Below, piece after piece: positions 34,265 through 42,929 of a DNA stretch of 64,000 nt. The stretch's first letter is position 1; each line of letters opens with the position of its first letter. The notes under the pieces are model-generated. The model was not told the origin of the DNA. It saw only the letters and a program-made list of their open reading frames with translations, and did no database searches. The translations under genes were made by a program, and so were the position numbers. This DNA comes from UBA9620 sp965220695 (GTDB lineage Bacteria; Acidobacteriota; Vicinamibacteria; Vicinamibacterales; UBA8438). The stretch covers positions 992,001 to 1,056,000 of the forward strand of contig OZ244838.1 in NCBI GenBank assembly GCA_965220695.1, given 5' to 3'.

Positions 34265-35431
34265 TTGCGTACCAGAACCAGCATCACCGTGGTCGGAGGC
34301 GGGGTCATCGGTTGCGCCGTGGCGTACGAGTTGGCCCGTCGCGGGGCTGATCTCTGTGTCATGGACTGCCGCGATGTGGGCCAGGGCGCTACCCAGGCGT
34401 CAGCCGGCATGCTGGCCCCGTTCACCGAAGCCGGCCATCCCGGACCGCTGCGGCAACTCGGCTGTCGCAGTCTCTCGCTCTACGATCGCTTCGTGGCCGA
34501 CGTGGTCGATGACAGCGGCGAGGCGATTCCGTACGAGCGGACCGGTACGATCGAGATCGCATCCGACCGCGCGGCGCTGGCCGGGCTCGAGCGTGCGGGT
34601 CATGAACTCGCCACGGCCGACATCGAGTTCCGCCTGCTCGACAGGACAGCGGCCAGGGCGGTGGAACCGCACCTGGGCTCCCTGGTGACTGGCGCGCTCC
34701 TCGTGCCGTCGCACGGATACGTGGGAGCCGTTGCACTGACGGCGGCGTTGCGGCGCGGGGCGGCGCGGTACGGGGCCACGTTCTTGACCCCCCGGACCGT
34801 CACCCGGGTGTCTCCGATCGCGGACGGCGTCGCGCTCGACACGGACCAGGGTCGCTGGACGAGCGATACGGTCGTGCTCGCCGCCGGCTGCTGGGGCGGT
34901 CGCGTGCAGGTGGACGGCGAGGCGCCGCTTCCGGTCCGGCCGGTGCGCGGCCAGTTGCTGCGGTTGCAGGCGCCCGCCGAGGCATGCCCGTCACGCATCG
35001 TGTGGTCGCCGCGATGTTACGTTGTGCCCTGGCGCGACGGGACGATTCTGGTGGGCGCGACGGTCGAAGAGGTCGGATTCGATGAGCGCGCCACCGTGGC
35101 CGGCGTCAGTACCCTGCTCGATGCGGTGCAGGAGTTGCTGCCGGCGATGACCGCTGCAGAATTCCGTGAGGTGCGTGTCGGCCTGCGTCCCGGCAGCCCC
35201 GACGACCTGCCGGTCATCGGTCGGTCGCGGTCGCTGCCCAATCTCTTCTACGCGGCGGGACACTATCGCAACGGCGTGTTGTTGGCGCCGCTGACCGCCA
35301 CGTTGATCGCCGATCTGGTTTTGGAGGCGAAGACGGACCCGTTGCTCGATGCGGTCGCGCCGGGTCGCTTCGAGGCGGCCTCCCGACCGGACGCTGAAGT
35401 ATCACGTGACGTCAGGCGGGAAACCGCCTGA
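34265..35431 (+). CDS. thiO: Glycine oxidase ThiO-like FAD-dependent amine oxidase
   Basis: 388 residues. FAD enzyme that oxidises glycine to iminoglycine for the thiazole ring of thiamine. The dinucleotide fold opens the protein (ITVVGGGVIGCAVAYELARRG). ASAGMLAPFTEA, VVLAAGCWGG, PVRGQLLRL and a C-terminal VGLRPGSPDDLPVIGRS and YAAGHYRNGVLLAP are ThiO-type DAO signatures. No other thi gene adjoins it. The start is uncertain: TTG at 34265 places the GxGxxG at residue 11 and sits 7 nt after TAGACT; an ATG at 34190 would add 25 unlike residues. The end overlaps a hairpin, and a MerR gene starts 10 bp later. Confidence 0.85.
   Translation: MRTRTSITVVGGGVIGCAVAYELARRGADLCVMDCRDVGQGATQASAGMLAPFTEAGHPGPLRQLGCRSLSLYDRFVADVVDDSGEAIPYERTGTIEIASDRAALAGLERAGHELATADIEFRLLDRTAARAVEPHLGSLVTGALLVPSHGYVGAVALTAALRRGAARYGATFLTPRTVTRVSPIADGVALDTDQGRWTSDTVVLAAGCWGGRVQVDGEAPLPVRPVRGQLLRLQAPAEACPSRIVWSPRCYVVPWRDGTILVGATVEEVGFDERATVAGVSTLLDAVQELLPAMTAAEFREVRVGLRPGSPDDLPVIGRSRSLPNLFYAAGHYRNGVLLAPLTATLIADLVLEAKTDPLLDAVAPGRFEAASRPDAEVSRDVRRETA
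35413..35430 (+). promoter_or_regulatory. GAAA-capped hairpin between thiO and merR
   Basis: CAGGCGG-GAAA-CCGCCTG is a perfect 7-bp GC stem with a GNRA tetraloop. It covers the last thiO codons and ends 12 nt before the MerR ATG, where it could block or pace ribosome loading. No T-run follows, so a terminator is unlikely. Confidence 0.45.
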
Positions 35432-35441
35432 ACCGATATCG

Positions 35442-35921
35442 ATGTCGCCCGAGCTGAAGCGAAGCTATAGCGCCAGGGAGGTGACTGCGCTGACCGGGCT
35501 GACCGCCAGGCAGTTGCAGTGGTGGGACGCTCACGAGTTGCTGTCGGCCAGCATTGCGTCCCGGCGGACCGCGGCCGGCGGGTTTACCGAGCGCCGCTAT
35601 TCGCCAGTCGATCTGTACGAGCTGTGCGCGCTGGCCGAGTTGCGCCGCCGTGGGTTCACCGTGCAGCGGTTGCGCAAGCTGCTCGCGGCCCTGCGCGAGC
35701 ACTTCGAGGTGCGGTTGTTCGACGCGCTCGGGGACGACGGATCGGTCGCGCTGCTCGTCGACGACACCCAGGCCTACGCGCGCACCGCCTCCGGCGCGGT
35801 GTACAACCTGCTGGAATCGCCCGGACAGCCGCTGCTCGTGCAGGGCGAGATCGGCGCCCGGACGCTGCGTGTGCGGGTGCGCGGCCGCCCGCGCCGAAAG
35901 ACACCCAGGGTTCAGACGTGA
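35442..35921 (+). CDS. MerR-family transcriptional regulator
   Basis: 159 residues from the ATG at 35442. The winged helix is standard MerR: SYSAREVTALTGLTARQLQWWDAHELL, then a wing with FTERRYSPVDLYELCALAELRRRGFTVQRLRKLLAAL. The C-terminal region (about 85-150) is a beta-rich domain, not a Cys-type metal sensor, and has no recognised ligand motif. The extreme C-terminus is basic (RVRVRGRPRRK). It probably dimerises and regulates a nearby promoter; the target is unknown. It follows thiO closely and is preceded by a stable hairpin. Upstream frame from 35349 lies within thiO. Confidence 0.85.
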   Translation: MSPELKRSYSAREVTALTGLTARQLQWWDAHELLSASIASRRTAAGGFTERRYSPVDLYELCALAELRRRGFTVQRLRKLLAALREHFEVRLFDALGDDGSVALLVDDTQAYARTASGAVYNLLESPGQPLLVQGEIGARTLRVRVRGRPRRKTPRVQT

Positions 35922-35948
35922 TGCGTGTCTCGAGCGGCGGCGCGCCCG

Positions 35949-37613
35949 TCAGCCCCGCTCCGCTATGACCGCGTAGTCCTGGTCCCCGTACAGCAGGCGG
36001 TTGAGTGCGTCGACGTTGCGGTTGAAGGCCGCCGTCACCCGGTCGAGGCGCGCGTCTTCCCCGCTTGCGCCGGCCTCCGGATCGGGCGCCCTGGCCAGCC
36101 GGTGCTCGGGTGGGAAGGGCGACCGGTATACCACCTCCACCTTCTGAAACCCGCCTGCGGTGACCAGGTATGCCAGCGTCTCCGGATGCAGTGGGCGCAC
36201 GTGCGTGATGTCGCGGATGTAGCTCTGAAAGAAGGCGATCCAGGACGCGACGTTGATCGTCTCCAGCACGATTCGTGCGCCGGGCCGCAGCTTGAGGAAG
36301 GCGGTGTCGATGAACCTGAGCAGGTAGGCCGGCTCCAGATGCTCAACCACCTGCGCGGAGAACAGCCCTCCGAGCGAGGCGTCCGGCAGCGACGCCAGAT
36401 GCGCCAGCAGGTCGCGCTCGACGACCTCCAGTCCCCTTGCACGGCACTGCGCCACCATTTCGGGGTTGATGTCGACACCGGTGGCGGTGATTCCCCGCCC
36501 GCGGAGGACATCGAGGAACTCGCCGCGCCCGCAGCCGACGTCCAGCACGTCGGACGCGGCGTCGAAGTGCCGCGCGTAGTAGGCACAACGCGCGCGGATC
36601 TCGACCGCTGCTCCGCGGAACCGGTCCTCGAACCCGACGTACTTGGCGCTGTCGGTCGCCGAGGCGAGCTGCGTACCCGGATCCGCAGCATCCGCGCTCG
36701 GGGTCTGCGCGGCCACCGCCGCCGCCGGTTGCGCGCTCAGCCGTTCGAGCTCCCGGCGGAGCGACGCGGTGACCTGCCGCCAGGCCGTTGCCGCCTGCCG
36801 GATTTCGTTCACGCGGGTTTCGTTCCGTCGTTCCCGTGCCGCTATCGATTCCCAGCGCTGTTGCATGTCGTCGGACACGTCCCCGAGGGTGGCCGAGAGC
36901 TCGCCCGCGAGCCGGCTGCGAGCGTCCGCGGCGTCGCTGGCCAGCTTGCTGCGGGCGTTCGCGGATTCGTTCGCCAGCTTTCTGCGGGCGTTCGCGGAAT
37001 TGTCGGCCAGCCTGCGAAGGGCGTCCGTGGAATCGTTGGCCAGCTTGCTGCGCGCGTCCGCGGAATCGTCGGCCAGCCGGCTGAGAGCCTCAGCGGCCTC
37101 GTTGGCCACCCGGCTGCGATCTTCAGCGGCCTCGTCGGCCACCCGGCTGCGATCTTCAGCGGCCTCGTCGGCCACCCGGCTGAGAGCCTCGGCGGCCTCG
37201 TTGGCCACCCGGCTGCGATCTTCAGCGGCGTCGCTGGCCAGCTTGCTGCGCGCGTCCGCGGAATCGTCGGCCAGCCTGCGAAGGGCGGCCTCCAGTTCTC
37301 CGTCCCGCATGTGGACGTACGGCGCGATTTGCCCGACGAAGCGGGTCAAGGTGTCGACGAGCGCCGCGTTGAACGCCCGCTGCTGTCTGAGTATCGGTAC
37401 GCTCCGCCAGGCGAATGCAGACAGCCGCCGTCGCCAGTGGCGGCGTCCCTCCGGCTGCGGTGCGTGGACGGGGCCGGCGTAGGGGGTGGTGCCGAGCAGG
37501 CGGAGGGCGTCCTCGAGCGCGGCGAGCGCCTCGTGATAAGCACGATGGATCTCGTCCCGCTCGTCGCGTATGCGGGCGGCAGCGTCCTCGAGCGCGGCGT
37601 TGGGCTTTGACAT
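35949..37613 (-). CDS. Class I SAM methyltransferase with long hendecad coiled coil
   Basis: 554 residues. The first ~110 residues are helical and basic. Residues 114-234 are eleven perfect 11-residue repeats (LADDSADARSK, VANEAAEALSR and variants), the pattern of a straight right-handed hendecad coiled coil. A further helix follows to about 300. The C-terminal half is a methyltransferase: motif I VLDVGCGRGEFLDVL, an acidic residue in TATGVDINPEMV and a later GGLFSAQVVEHLEP. No signal peptide or membrane segment is visible. It sits downstream of the glycosyltransferase gene on the same strand. Coiled-coil methyltransferases such as WbdD cap O-antigen chains and use the coil as a ruler. A similar role here is inference. 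Confidence 0.8.
   Translation of the reverse strand: MSKPNAALEDAAARIRDERDEIHRAYHEALAALEDALRLLGTTPYAGPVHAPQPEGRRHWRRRLSAFAWRSVPILRQQRAFNAALVDTLTRFVGQIAPYVHMRDGELEAALRRLADDSADARSKLASDAAEDRSRVANEAAEALSRVADEAAEDRSRVADEAAEDRSRVANEAAEALSRLADDSADARSKLANDSTDALRRLADNSANARRKLANESANARSKLASDAADARSRLAGELSATLGDVSDDMQQRWESIAARERRNETRVNEIRQAATAWRQVTASLRRELERLSAQPAAAVAAQTPSADAADPGTQLASATDSAKYVGFEDRFRGAAVEIRARCAYYARHFDAASDVLDVGCGRGEFLDVLRGRGITATGVDINPEMVAQCRARGLEVVERDLLAHLASLPDASLGGLFSAQVVEHLEPAYLLRFIDTAFLKLRPGARIVLETINVASWIAFFQSYIRDITHVRPLHPETLAYLVTAGGFQKVEVVYRSPFPPEHRLARAPDPEAGASGEDARLDRVTAAFNRNVDALNRLLYGDQDYAVIAERG
36912..37274 (-). repeat. Eleven 33-bp in-frame tandem repeats (hendecad coding)
   Basis: Eleven units of 33 bp encode 11-residue motifs, first residue L or V, then A-[DSN]-[DE]. 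Blocks of nearly identical units occur (the units at residues 136-146, 147-157, 158-168 and 169-179), which suggests duplication by unequal recombination. All are in frame. Confidence 0.9.
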
Positions 37614-37717
37614 GCGGTGGCCTGCTGTAATCGGCGTCGAGCGTGCTCGTCAAGCGTCACAGCCTAGTGGCGCCGATTCGGAAAGTCAATGCTAAGCTGT
37701 TGCATTTTAGTGAGTTA
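37614..37717. other. Intergenic, no gene seen
   Basis: 104 bp between methyltransferase and glycosyltransferase genes on the same strand; AT-richer near 37690-37725 than its surroundings, with no clear promoter. Confidence 0.25.
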
Positions 37718-39034
37718 TCAATTGTGTCCGGGGCCCGAAAGGTGCGCGGGCAGTTGCGCGCGCCGCGCCTCGTCGCACGTCGCGCGACAGGCGCGTTCGA
37801 TAATCCGAGCGTAGCCGGCCGCCATCCGGTCGAGGGTGAAGCGGGTCTTCCACAACCTGCGTGCGGCGCCGCCGAGTTCCGCGCGCAGCGCGTGGTCTCC
37901 GGCCAGCCGGGCGACAGCCAGTGTCAGCAAGTGGTCCTCGTCCCGGATGTCGATCGTCACGCCGACCGGATCGTTCGAATGTCCCTGAAGGTCGTGTGCG
38001 GGCGGACGGCCCGCCACCATCCAATCGTTCGGATCAAGCGCCGGCACATCGCTCGCATGGACCAGGTCGGTGACGATCGTCGGTATGCCGGCGGCCAGAC
38101 AGCGGAGCCACGAGGCAGAGATGGCGCGCGTTGGCGGCCAGCACAGGCTGACGCCGACATCGGCGGCCGCCAGGTGCGCCGGCAGCTCGTCAGGCGGAAT
38201 GCGGCCGGTCACGCTGACGCGCTGGCTGATGCCCAACCCCTGCGCGTCCGCCTGCAGGCGCTCGCGGTCCGCGGGCTCGCCGCACAGCAGCAGATGCCAC
38301 GGCGGCGCGCCGTGCGGCAGCGCCGCCAGCGCCCGAAACAGCCGGGAGATCCGCCGTTCGGGTGTGATCGCGCCAAAGGCGCCGAACACCGTGGCGTCCT
38401 GCGGCACGTGGTGTCGTTGTCGTACCGTTTCGCGTCCTCCCGCTACGGTCGCCACATCAGATACGCCCATGTCCAGCACGTCGATCTGCAGCCGCGGAGC
38501 TTCCTGCCGGAGCTGTGCGGCGAGCCAGGCGTTGTGCACAAGCAGGGCGCGCGCCGAGTCGAGCACGATCTGCCGCATCGGCCAGAGACGGCTCAACGAT
38601 CCGAGCAACCGTGCCACGCCCAGCTCCGCGACGGCAGCCGGGGCATCCGGGTGGTTGTAGGCGAATTCTGCGCGATATTCATCCGCCGATTCATCCGCTA
38701 GCAGCATCCGGACTCTCGCCTGGTGGAGGTAGGCGTCGTGCAGCACCACGAGACCAGGGTACCGGACAAGATACGGCCAGACGGTGTCATGGCACGGCGC
38801 TGTACCGAGCTGATACACGATCAGGTCGTAGGGTTGGGCGTGCTGCCGCCGCACGAATTCGCTCGCTCTGAACACGCCGGCCGCCCCGGCTGGTCGCGGC
38901 GCATCCGGCGCCGCGGTGAACAGGTCCACTTCGCGGCTGCGCGCCATCGCCGGCAACAGGTCGGCGGTGTAGCCTGCGATCCCGGAACTGTCGGGTGGGA
39001 TCGGCGAGAACCAGGCAAGGCGCTGCATCGTCAT
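37718..39034 (-). CDS. Glycosyltransferase family 4/1
   Basis: 438 residues from the ATG at 39034. GT-B fold enzyme that adds sugar to a surface polysaccharide or glycolipid. N-terminal RLAWFSPIPPDSSGIAGYTADLL and HDAYLHQARV are typical acceptor-side elements. The C-terminal nucleotide-sugar domain shows FGAFGAITPERRISRLFRALAAL, LLLCGE, ISQRVSVTGRIPPDELPAHLAAADVGVS and a region RAISASWLRCLAAGIPTIVTD, close to the EAMAxGxPxV motif though the Glu is replaced. Its start overlaps the symporter stop by 4 bp (ATGA, 39031-39034), so the two are translationally coupled. The methyltransferase lies 104 bp downstream. Confidence 0.87.
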   Translation of the reverse strand: MTMQRLAWFSPIPPDSSGIAGYTADLLPAMARSREVDLFTAAPDAPRPAGAAGVFRASEFVRRQHAQPYDLIVYQLGTAPCHDTVWPYLVRYPGLVVLHDAYLHQARVRMLLADESADEYRAEFAYNHPDAPAAVAELGVARLLGSLSRLWPMRQIVLDSARALLVHNAWLAAQLRQEAPRLQIDVLDMGVSDVATVAGGRETVRQRHHVPQDATVFGAFGAITPERRISRLFRALAALPHGAPPWHLLLCGEPADRERLQADAQGLGISQRVSVTGRIPPDELPAHLAAADVGVSLCWPPTRAISASWLRCLAAGIPTIVTDLVHASDVPALDPNDWMVAGRPPAHDLQGHSNDPVGVTIDIRDEDHLLTLAVARLAGDHALRAELGGAARRLWKTRFTLDRMAAGYARIIERACRATCDEARRAQLPAHLSGPGHN

Positions 39035-40518
39035 GGTCGACTCAGGCGGCCGCCGCAGGCGGTGCAAGCGGCGGCCCGTGTGGCCGGCGCGAGCCGTGTC
39101 AGCGCCACACACACCGTTACGTTGACGATCAGGGCCACGACTCCGGCATGGAGGTTCCACGGCTCAGGGTGGCCGGACGCGAGCAACCCGGCATAGACCG
39201 TGGCGCCGGCGCACATTCCGGCCAGCGCGGCACGGGTGGTCAGCGCATTCCAGGTCGCTCCCAGAATGAACAGCGGCGCGACCTGCGCCAGGATCTCCAT
39301 CTTGAGCTCGGTCAGACCCCACAAGGTGATCCCGGGGTTCAAGGCGATGCCCACGAGCCCCGCGACCAACACCCACGAGATCCTCTTGCCGGTTCGGGTG
39401 AGCCGCGCTTCGCCGGCCCCGCGCAGCACCGTGGTACCGAGGACATCCTTGGCCAGCATCGAGGACAGGCTCAACAGCACCGAGTCGGCAGTCGACATGA
39501 TCGCACTGACGACTGCCACGACGACCAGCAGGCTGAGCGCATACAGGAGCGGCGAGCTGTTCGCCCACACGGTCAGCAACAGCGGCAACACCTGGTCGCC
39601 CTCGATCGGGCCGGATCCCGCCAGTTGCTCGATGGCGAGGATGCCGATCAGGAAGATCGATCCGGTCGTCACCAGGGGCAGGAAGACCATGACGCTGAAC
39701 GACTGCTTCAGTGCGGCGGCGTCCCGCGCCGCGTAGATCCGCTGAATCGCCTGTGGATAGACGGCGCCCGAGAAGCCGATGAGCGCGAGTGTGCTGAACC
39801 AGTTGCGCACCACCTCCCACCCGGGCGGTGCGACCTTGTCCGGCGCCTCGACCGCGATCCATGTGGTCACTTCGGCGAGATGCGTGGGTGTCGGGGACGC
39901 GGCCAACAGCAGCCCGATCAGTCCACCCGCGAGCATCACTCCCTGCACGGTATCGGTCCAGGCGACGGCGCGCATTCCGCCGACCGTTTCGTAGACGAGC
40001 ACCACAAGGGTCAGCAGCACGACACCGGCCCAGTAGGGCACTGCGCCGCCGGAGAGACCGGCCGTGATGTGTCCCATTGCGATGAGCTGCGCCAGGAGGT
40101 AGTTCGCGATGGCGGCGATCAACAACAGGTTGGCGAACAGGATGAGCACCGGCGATCTGAAACGATACGCGAGCCAGTCGCCCGGCGTCACGAACCGGTG
40201 CCGGCGGGCGACGTCATGCAGGCGCGGCGCAAAGCCGAGATAGGCGACGATGATCGCCATCATGAAGCCGACGCTCATGACCCACGAGAATCCCAGGCGA
40301 TAGGCTTCGCCCGGGTAGCCGATCAGCGTGTTTCCACTGTATTGCGTGGCGTACAGCGTAAGCAGCAGGACCGGCCCCGCCAGTTGACGCCCCGCCAGAT
40401 AGAAATCAGCGAGCGATTCACGTGCCCGGCGCCGGCGCGCCGCGTACCCCACGGCGAGGATTGCCGCGAGATACAGACCGACGGCCACCACGACCCCGCT
40501 CCCAAGAGCGCCGCTCAT
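39031..40518 (-). CDS. Sodium:solute symporter (SSS family)
   Basis: 495 residues with about 13 membrane segments. Inner-membrane importer driven by sodium. The LeuT-like SSS signatures are present: AGRQLAGPVLLLTLYATQYSG, GYPGEAYRLGFSW, VYETVGGMRAVAWTDTVQG, IYAARDAAALKQSF and VSAIMSTADSVLLSLSSMLAKD, which includes the conserved sodium-site Ser-Thr-Ala-Asp. The solute is unknown; pantothenate or proline types look closest. The start at 40518 overlaps the stop of a small DUF3311 gene by 4 bp, which is how YhdT/PanF-like pairs are arranged. Open frame upstream to 40731 is discarded. Confidence 0.92.
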   Translation of the reverse strand: MSGALGSGVVVAVGLYLAAILAVGYAARRRRARESLADFYLAGRQLAGPVLLLTLYATQYSGNTLIGYPGEAYRLGFSWVMSVGFMMAIIVAYLGFAPRLHDVARRHRFVTPGDWLAYRFRSPVLILFANLLLIAAIANYLLAQLIAMGHITAGLSGGAVPYWAGVVLLTLVVLVYETVGGMRAVAWTDTVQGVMLAGGLIGLLLAASPTPTHLAEVTTWIAVEAPDKVAPPGWEVVRNWFSTLALIGFSGAVYPQAIQRIYAARDAAALKQSFSVMVFLPLVTTGSIFLIGILAIEQLAGSGPIEGDQVLPLLLTVWANSSPLLYALSLLVVVAVVSAIMSTADSVLLSLSSMLAKDVLGTTVLRGAGEARLTRTGKRISWVLVAGLVGIALNPGITLWGLTELKMEILAQVAPLFILGATWNALTTRAALAGMCAGATVYAGLLASGHPEPWNLHAGVVALIVNVTVCVALTRLAPATRAAACTACGGRLSRP

Positions 40519-40775
40519 GAGGCGGGTGGTTCCTGTTCGGGCCAGAGGCGGTGCACCACGAAGGCCGTGAATCCCGCCACGCCGATGCTCGCCAGCAGCG
40601 AGAGCACGACCCAGTGGGGCAGACCGAGCCAGAGTCGCAGGGGCGCATCCGCGGGAACGTACCAGGGGACCGAGGCGCCGAACAACAGTAGATACACACC
40701 CCAGATCCACGGCGGGAAGTGGCCCCCGCACGCCAGAGCGTCGTCCCGTCCTGCCGTAGTGTCGTGGTCGGCCAT
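40515..40775 (-). CDS. DUF3311-like small membrane protein
   Basis: 86 residues with two predicted membrane helices (WIWGVYLLLFGASVPWYVP and WVVLSLLASIGVAGFTAFVV) and a hydrophilic start. DUF3311-type proteins routinely precede SSS symporter genes and are thought to be accessory subunits. Here the coupling is tight: its TGA and the symporter ATG share 4 bp (40515-40518). The start is the ATG at 40775. Upstream frame has no homology and reads antisense through the DUF6282 gene. Confidence 0.8.
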   Translation of the reverse strand: MADHDTTAGRDDALACGGHFPPWIWGVYLLLFGASVPWYVPADAPLRLWLGLPHWVVLSLLASIGVAGFTAFVVHRLWPEQEPPAS

Positions 40776-40820
40776 CGCTGGGCGCCTGTCGAGGCCGGCG
40801 TTGTCCCGCGCGTCATCCCT

Positions 40821-40850
40821 TATCATAGGCGCGACTATCATAGGCGCGAC
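40821..40850. repeat. Perfect 15-bp tandem duplication
   Basis: TATCATAGGCGCGAC occurs twice back to back in the gap between the divergent DUF3311 and DUF6282 genes. TATCAT resembles a -10, so the duplication may have produced two start regions. It may equally be neutral slippage. Confidence 0.7.
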
Positions 40851-40889
40851 CGGGGTCGTACCGGCCCGCGGCGTTCGGGAGAGTAGACG

Positions 40890-41786
40890 ATGAGATGGTG
40901 GAACGTAGCCGGTCTGGTGGCGCCGCTGATCCTCGCCGCGGCCGCGCCGGGGGCTGGTCAGACGACATCGCTGGCCGGGGTGATCGACTTTCACGTCCAC
41001 TCGGGTCCCGATTCCAGACCGCGATCGGTCAGCGATCTCGAGGTTGCGCGCATCGCGAAACGCGCCGGCATGCGTGGACTGGTGTTCAAGAACCACTTCA
41101 CCATGACGGCGGACCGCGCCTGGCTGGCGATGCAGGAGGTGGACGGCATCGAGATCTTCGGGGGTGTGGCGCTCAATCACGCGGTCGGTGGTCTGAATCC
41201 GGAGGCGGTCCGTCAATTGGCGGCGTTCTCGGGCGGACGCGGAAAGGTAGTCTGGTTGCCGACCTTCGACGCCGAGTTCTGGATGACGCGGGCGGGGGAT
41301 CCGGGCGAGTTCGTGCCGGTTCTGCGCGATGGTCGCCCAGACCCGATTCTGGGGGAGATCTTCGATCTGATCGCCACACACGACCTCGTGCTCGCGATGG
41401 GGCATTCTTCACCCGAGGAGGTGCTGTTGCTCATTCCGGAGGCGCGGCGCCATGGCGTCGAGCACATTCTGGTGACCCATGGTCTGGGCCAGCAGCCGTC
41501 GGCCGCACAGGTCGCCGAGATGGCTGCGCAGGGGGCCATCATCGAACTCGTGTGGCTGGCGGTCGGAAACGGCGAGTTCACGCTGACCGAGTACGCGGAC
41601 GCGATTCGGGCGGTCGGCGCCAAGAGCTTCCTGCTGTCCTCGGATCTCGGACAGGAAATGAACCCGCTGCACACCGATGGCCTCGTACGTTTCATCGACG
41701 GGTTGCGCGCCGAAGGCATCAGCGACGCCGACATCGATACGATGATTCGACACAATCCAGCCCAACTGCTGGGGCTGGATCCGTAA
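40890..41786 (+). CDS. Exported DUF6282-type metal-dependent hydrolase
   Basis: 298 residues with a Sec signal (MRWWNVAGLVAPLILAAAAP, cleavage near AGQ). The amidohydrolase-like barrel has metal-binding HVHSGPD near 35, KNHFTM near 67, VVWLPTFDAEF, MGHSSPEE near 170 and a later SSDLGQEMNP. These match the DUF6282 family. It probably hydrolyses an amide, lactone or phosphoester in the periplasm; the substrate is unknown. GGGAGA upstream is a plausible ribosome site. It converges with the metallopeptidase gene. Confidence 0.85.
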   Translation: MRWWNVAGLVAPLILAAAAPGAGQTTSLAGVIDFHVHSGPDSRPRSVSDLEVARIAKRAGMRGLVFKNHFTMTADRAWLAMQEVDGIEIFGGVALNHAVGGLNPEAVRQLAAFSGGRGKVVWLPTFDAEFWMTRAGDPGEFVPVLRDGRPDPILGEIFDLIATHDLVLAMGHSSPEEVLLLIPEARRHGVEHILVTHGLGQQPSAAQVAEMAAQGAIIELVWLAVGNGEFTLTEYADAIRAVGAKSFLLSSDLGQEMNPLHTDGLVRFIDGLRAEGISDADIDTMIRHNPAQLLGLDP

Positions 41787-41828
41787 CGGCCCGCCTGCGC
41801 CCGGACTGCGCCGCTGTCCGGCGGTCGA

Positions 41829-42929
41829 TCAGTGCACGTCGTACGAGCTGCCGGAGGCGTCCGGGTCGGCACGCGCCAGGTGTTCCCGCAGTCGCCGTTC
41901 GGCGTCGATACGCTCAGCCCCGGCGGGTTCCGCCTCAATCTGTTCTTCCTCCTCCCAGCGCCGCCGCTGTTCCGCCCGGCGCCGCTGGTGGACGCCGATG
42001 GCGATCAACGCGAGCCCGGTGATCGCCATCCACAGAAAGGCCGGTCCGGTCAGGAACGGGATCCACCGTTCCCACAGTCGCTGCCGATTCCAGAACCGGC
42101 CCACTGCACGCGCCAGTGGTTCGCCGGTGACCGCCGCGAAGGATGCCTCGAACGGTTGGTCCTGGCCGAGTCGGGCCAGCACACGCCCGGCGCTCGCCTG
42201 ACCGTACGTGCGCAGCAGATCGCGCACCAGTGCGCTGGACACGGCGTAGGCGCGCCGGTTCGCCGCTGGTCCCTCGCCGAACTGCTGTTCAAGATCCTGC
42301 AGCGGCACGTCGCCGTGCCTGATCAACGTCCAGGCCAGACGCGAACGGTCCCCGAGTCCGGCGGGACGCTCTGCCGCCAGCGCCAGACCTTCGTTGAACC
42401 AGCGCGGGATCGGCCGTCCACGGGCGGCACGTGCAAACAGGACGTGCGCGACCTCGTGATGCAGCAACGTCTCCAGTGAGTTGGTCGGATAACCGCCGGC
42501 GCGTTCCGGAAACAGCACGACCATGTTGCGCGACGCATCCGCGAAGCCGGAGATCCAGGTCGGCGTGCCGCGGGCCAGGTCGGAGTCGCCGGCGACGAGC
42601 AGCACGTCGATCGGCGGCCCGGGACTTGACAAACCGGAGAGCGTCATGGCCGTCGCCAGACGGGTGACGGGGAACTGTGCGACTTGCGCCGCGACGGTGT
42701 CCAGCGAGGCAGGCGCGTCGATGCGGAGCGTAGGGAGGGGCGGCGTCTGACCAGCGGGCGGAAGAGGGACGCTGGCGAGGATCGCCGCCGCCAGCGCCGT
42801 GAGCAGAAGGTGCCGGCGGCTGGCCCGGCCCGAGGCGGGGGCGCCGTCTTGCAACGCACCTGCGCCCAATCCACGATCGGTTGCCACCCACGGTCGGACC
42901 TCGGGGTCCCCTCCGGCGTCAGCGCTCAT
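41829..42929 (-). CDS. Exported peptidase MA-like zinc metalloprotease with C-terminal membrane anchor
   Basis: 366 residues. A hydrophobic segment (HLLLTALAAAILASVPLPP, about 40-58) is an internal signal/anchor after a 38-residue polar start, so a later start is possible. The zinc motif is LLHHEVAHVLFAR (HExxH) with FNEGLA as the third-ligand Glu, the PF13485 gluzincin pattern. Near the C-terminus is a membrane helix (GPAFLWMAITGLALIAIGVH), followed by a charged cytosolic tail (RRRAEQRRRWEEEEQIEAEP). It is likely a membrane-tethered periplasmic protease. Its ATG overlaps the ATG of the sdhC remnant on the opposite strand. Confidence 0.82.
   Translation of the reverse strand: MSADAGGDPEVRPWVATDRGLGAGALQDGAPASGRASRRHLLLTALAAAILASVPLPPAGQTPPLPTLRIDAPASLDTVAAQVAQFPVTRLATAMTLSGLSSPGPPIDVLLVAGDSDLARGTPTWISGFADASRNMVVLFPERAGGYPTNSLETLLHHEVAHVLFARAARGRPIPRWFNEGLALAAERPAGLGDRSRLAWTLIRHGDVPLQDLEQQFGEGPAANRRAYAVSSALVRDLLRTYGQASAGRVLARLGQDQPFEASFAAVTGEPLARAVGRFWNRQRLWERWIPFLTGPAFLWMAITGLALIAIGVHQRRRAEQRRRWEEEEQIEAEPAGAERIDAERRLREHLARADPDASGSSYDVH

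Noticed and set aside
36912..37274. CRISPR-like 33-bp repeats
   Set aside because: There are no spacers; the repeats are in-frame codons of a coiled coil.
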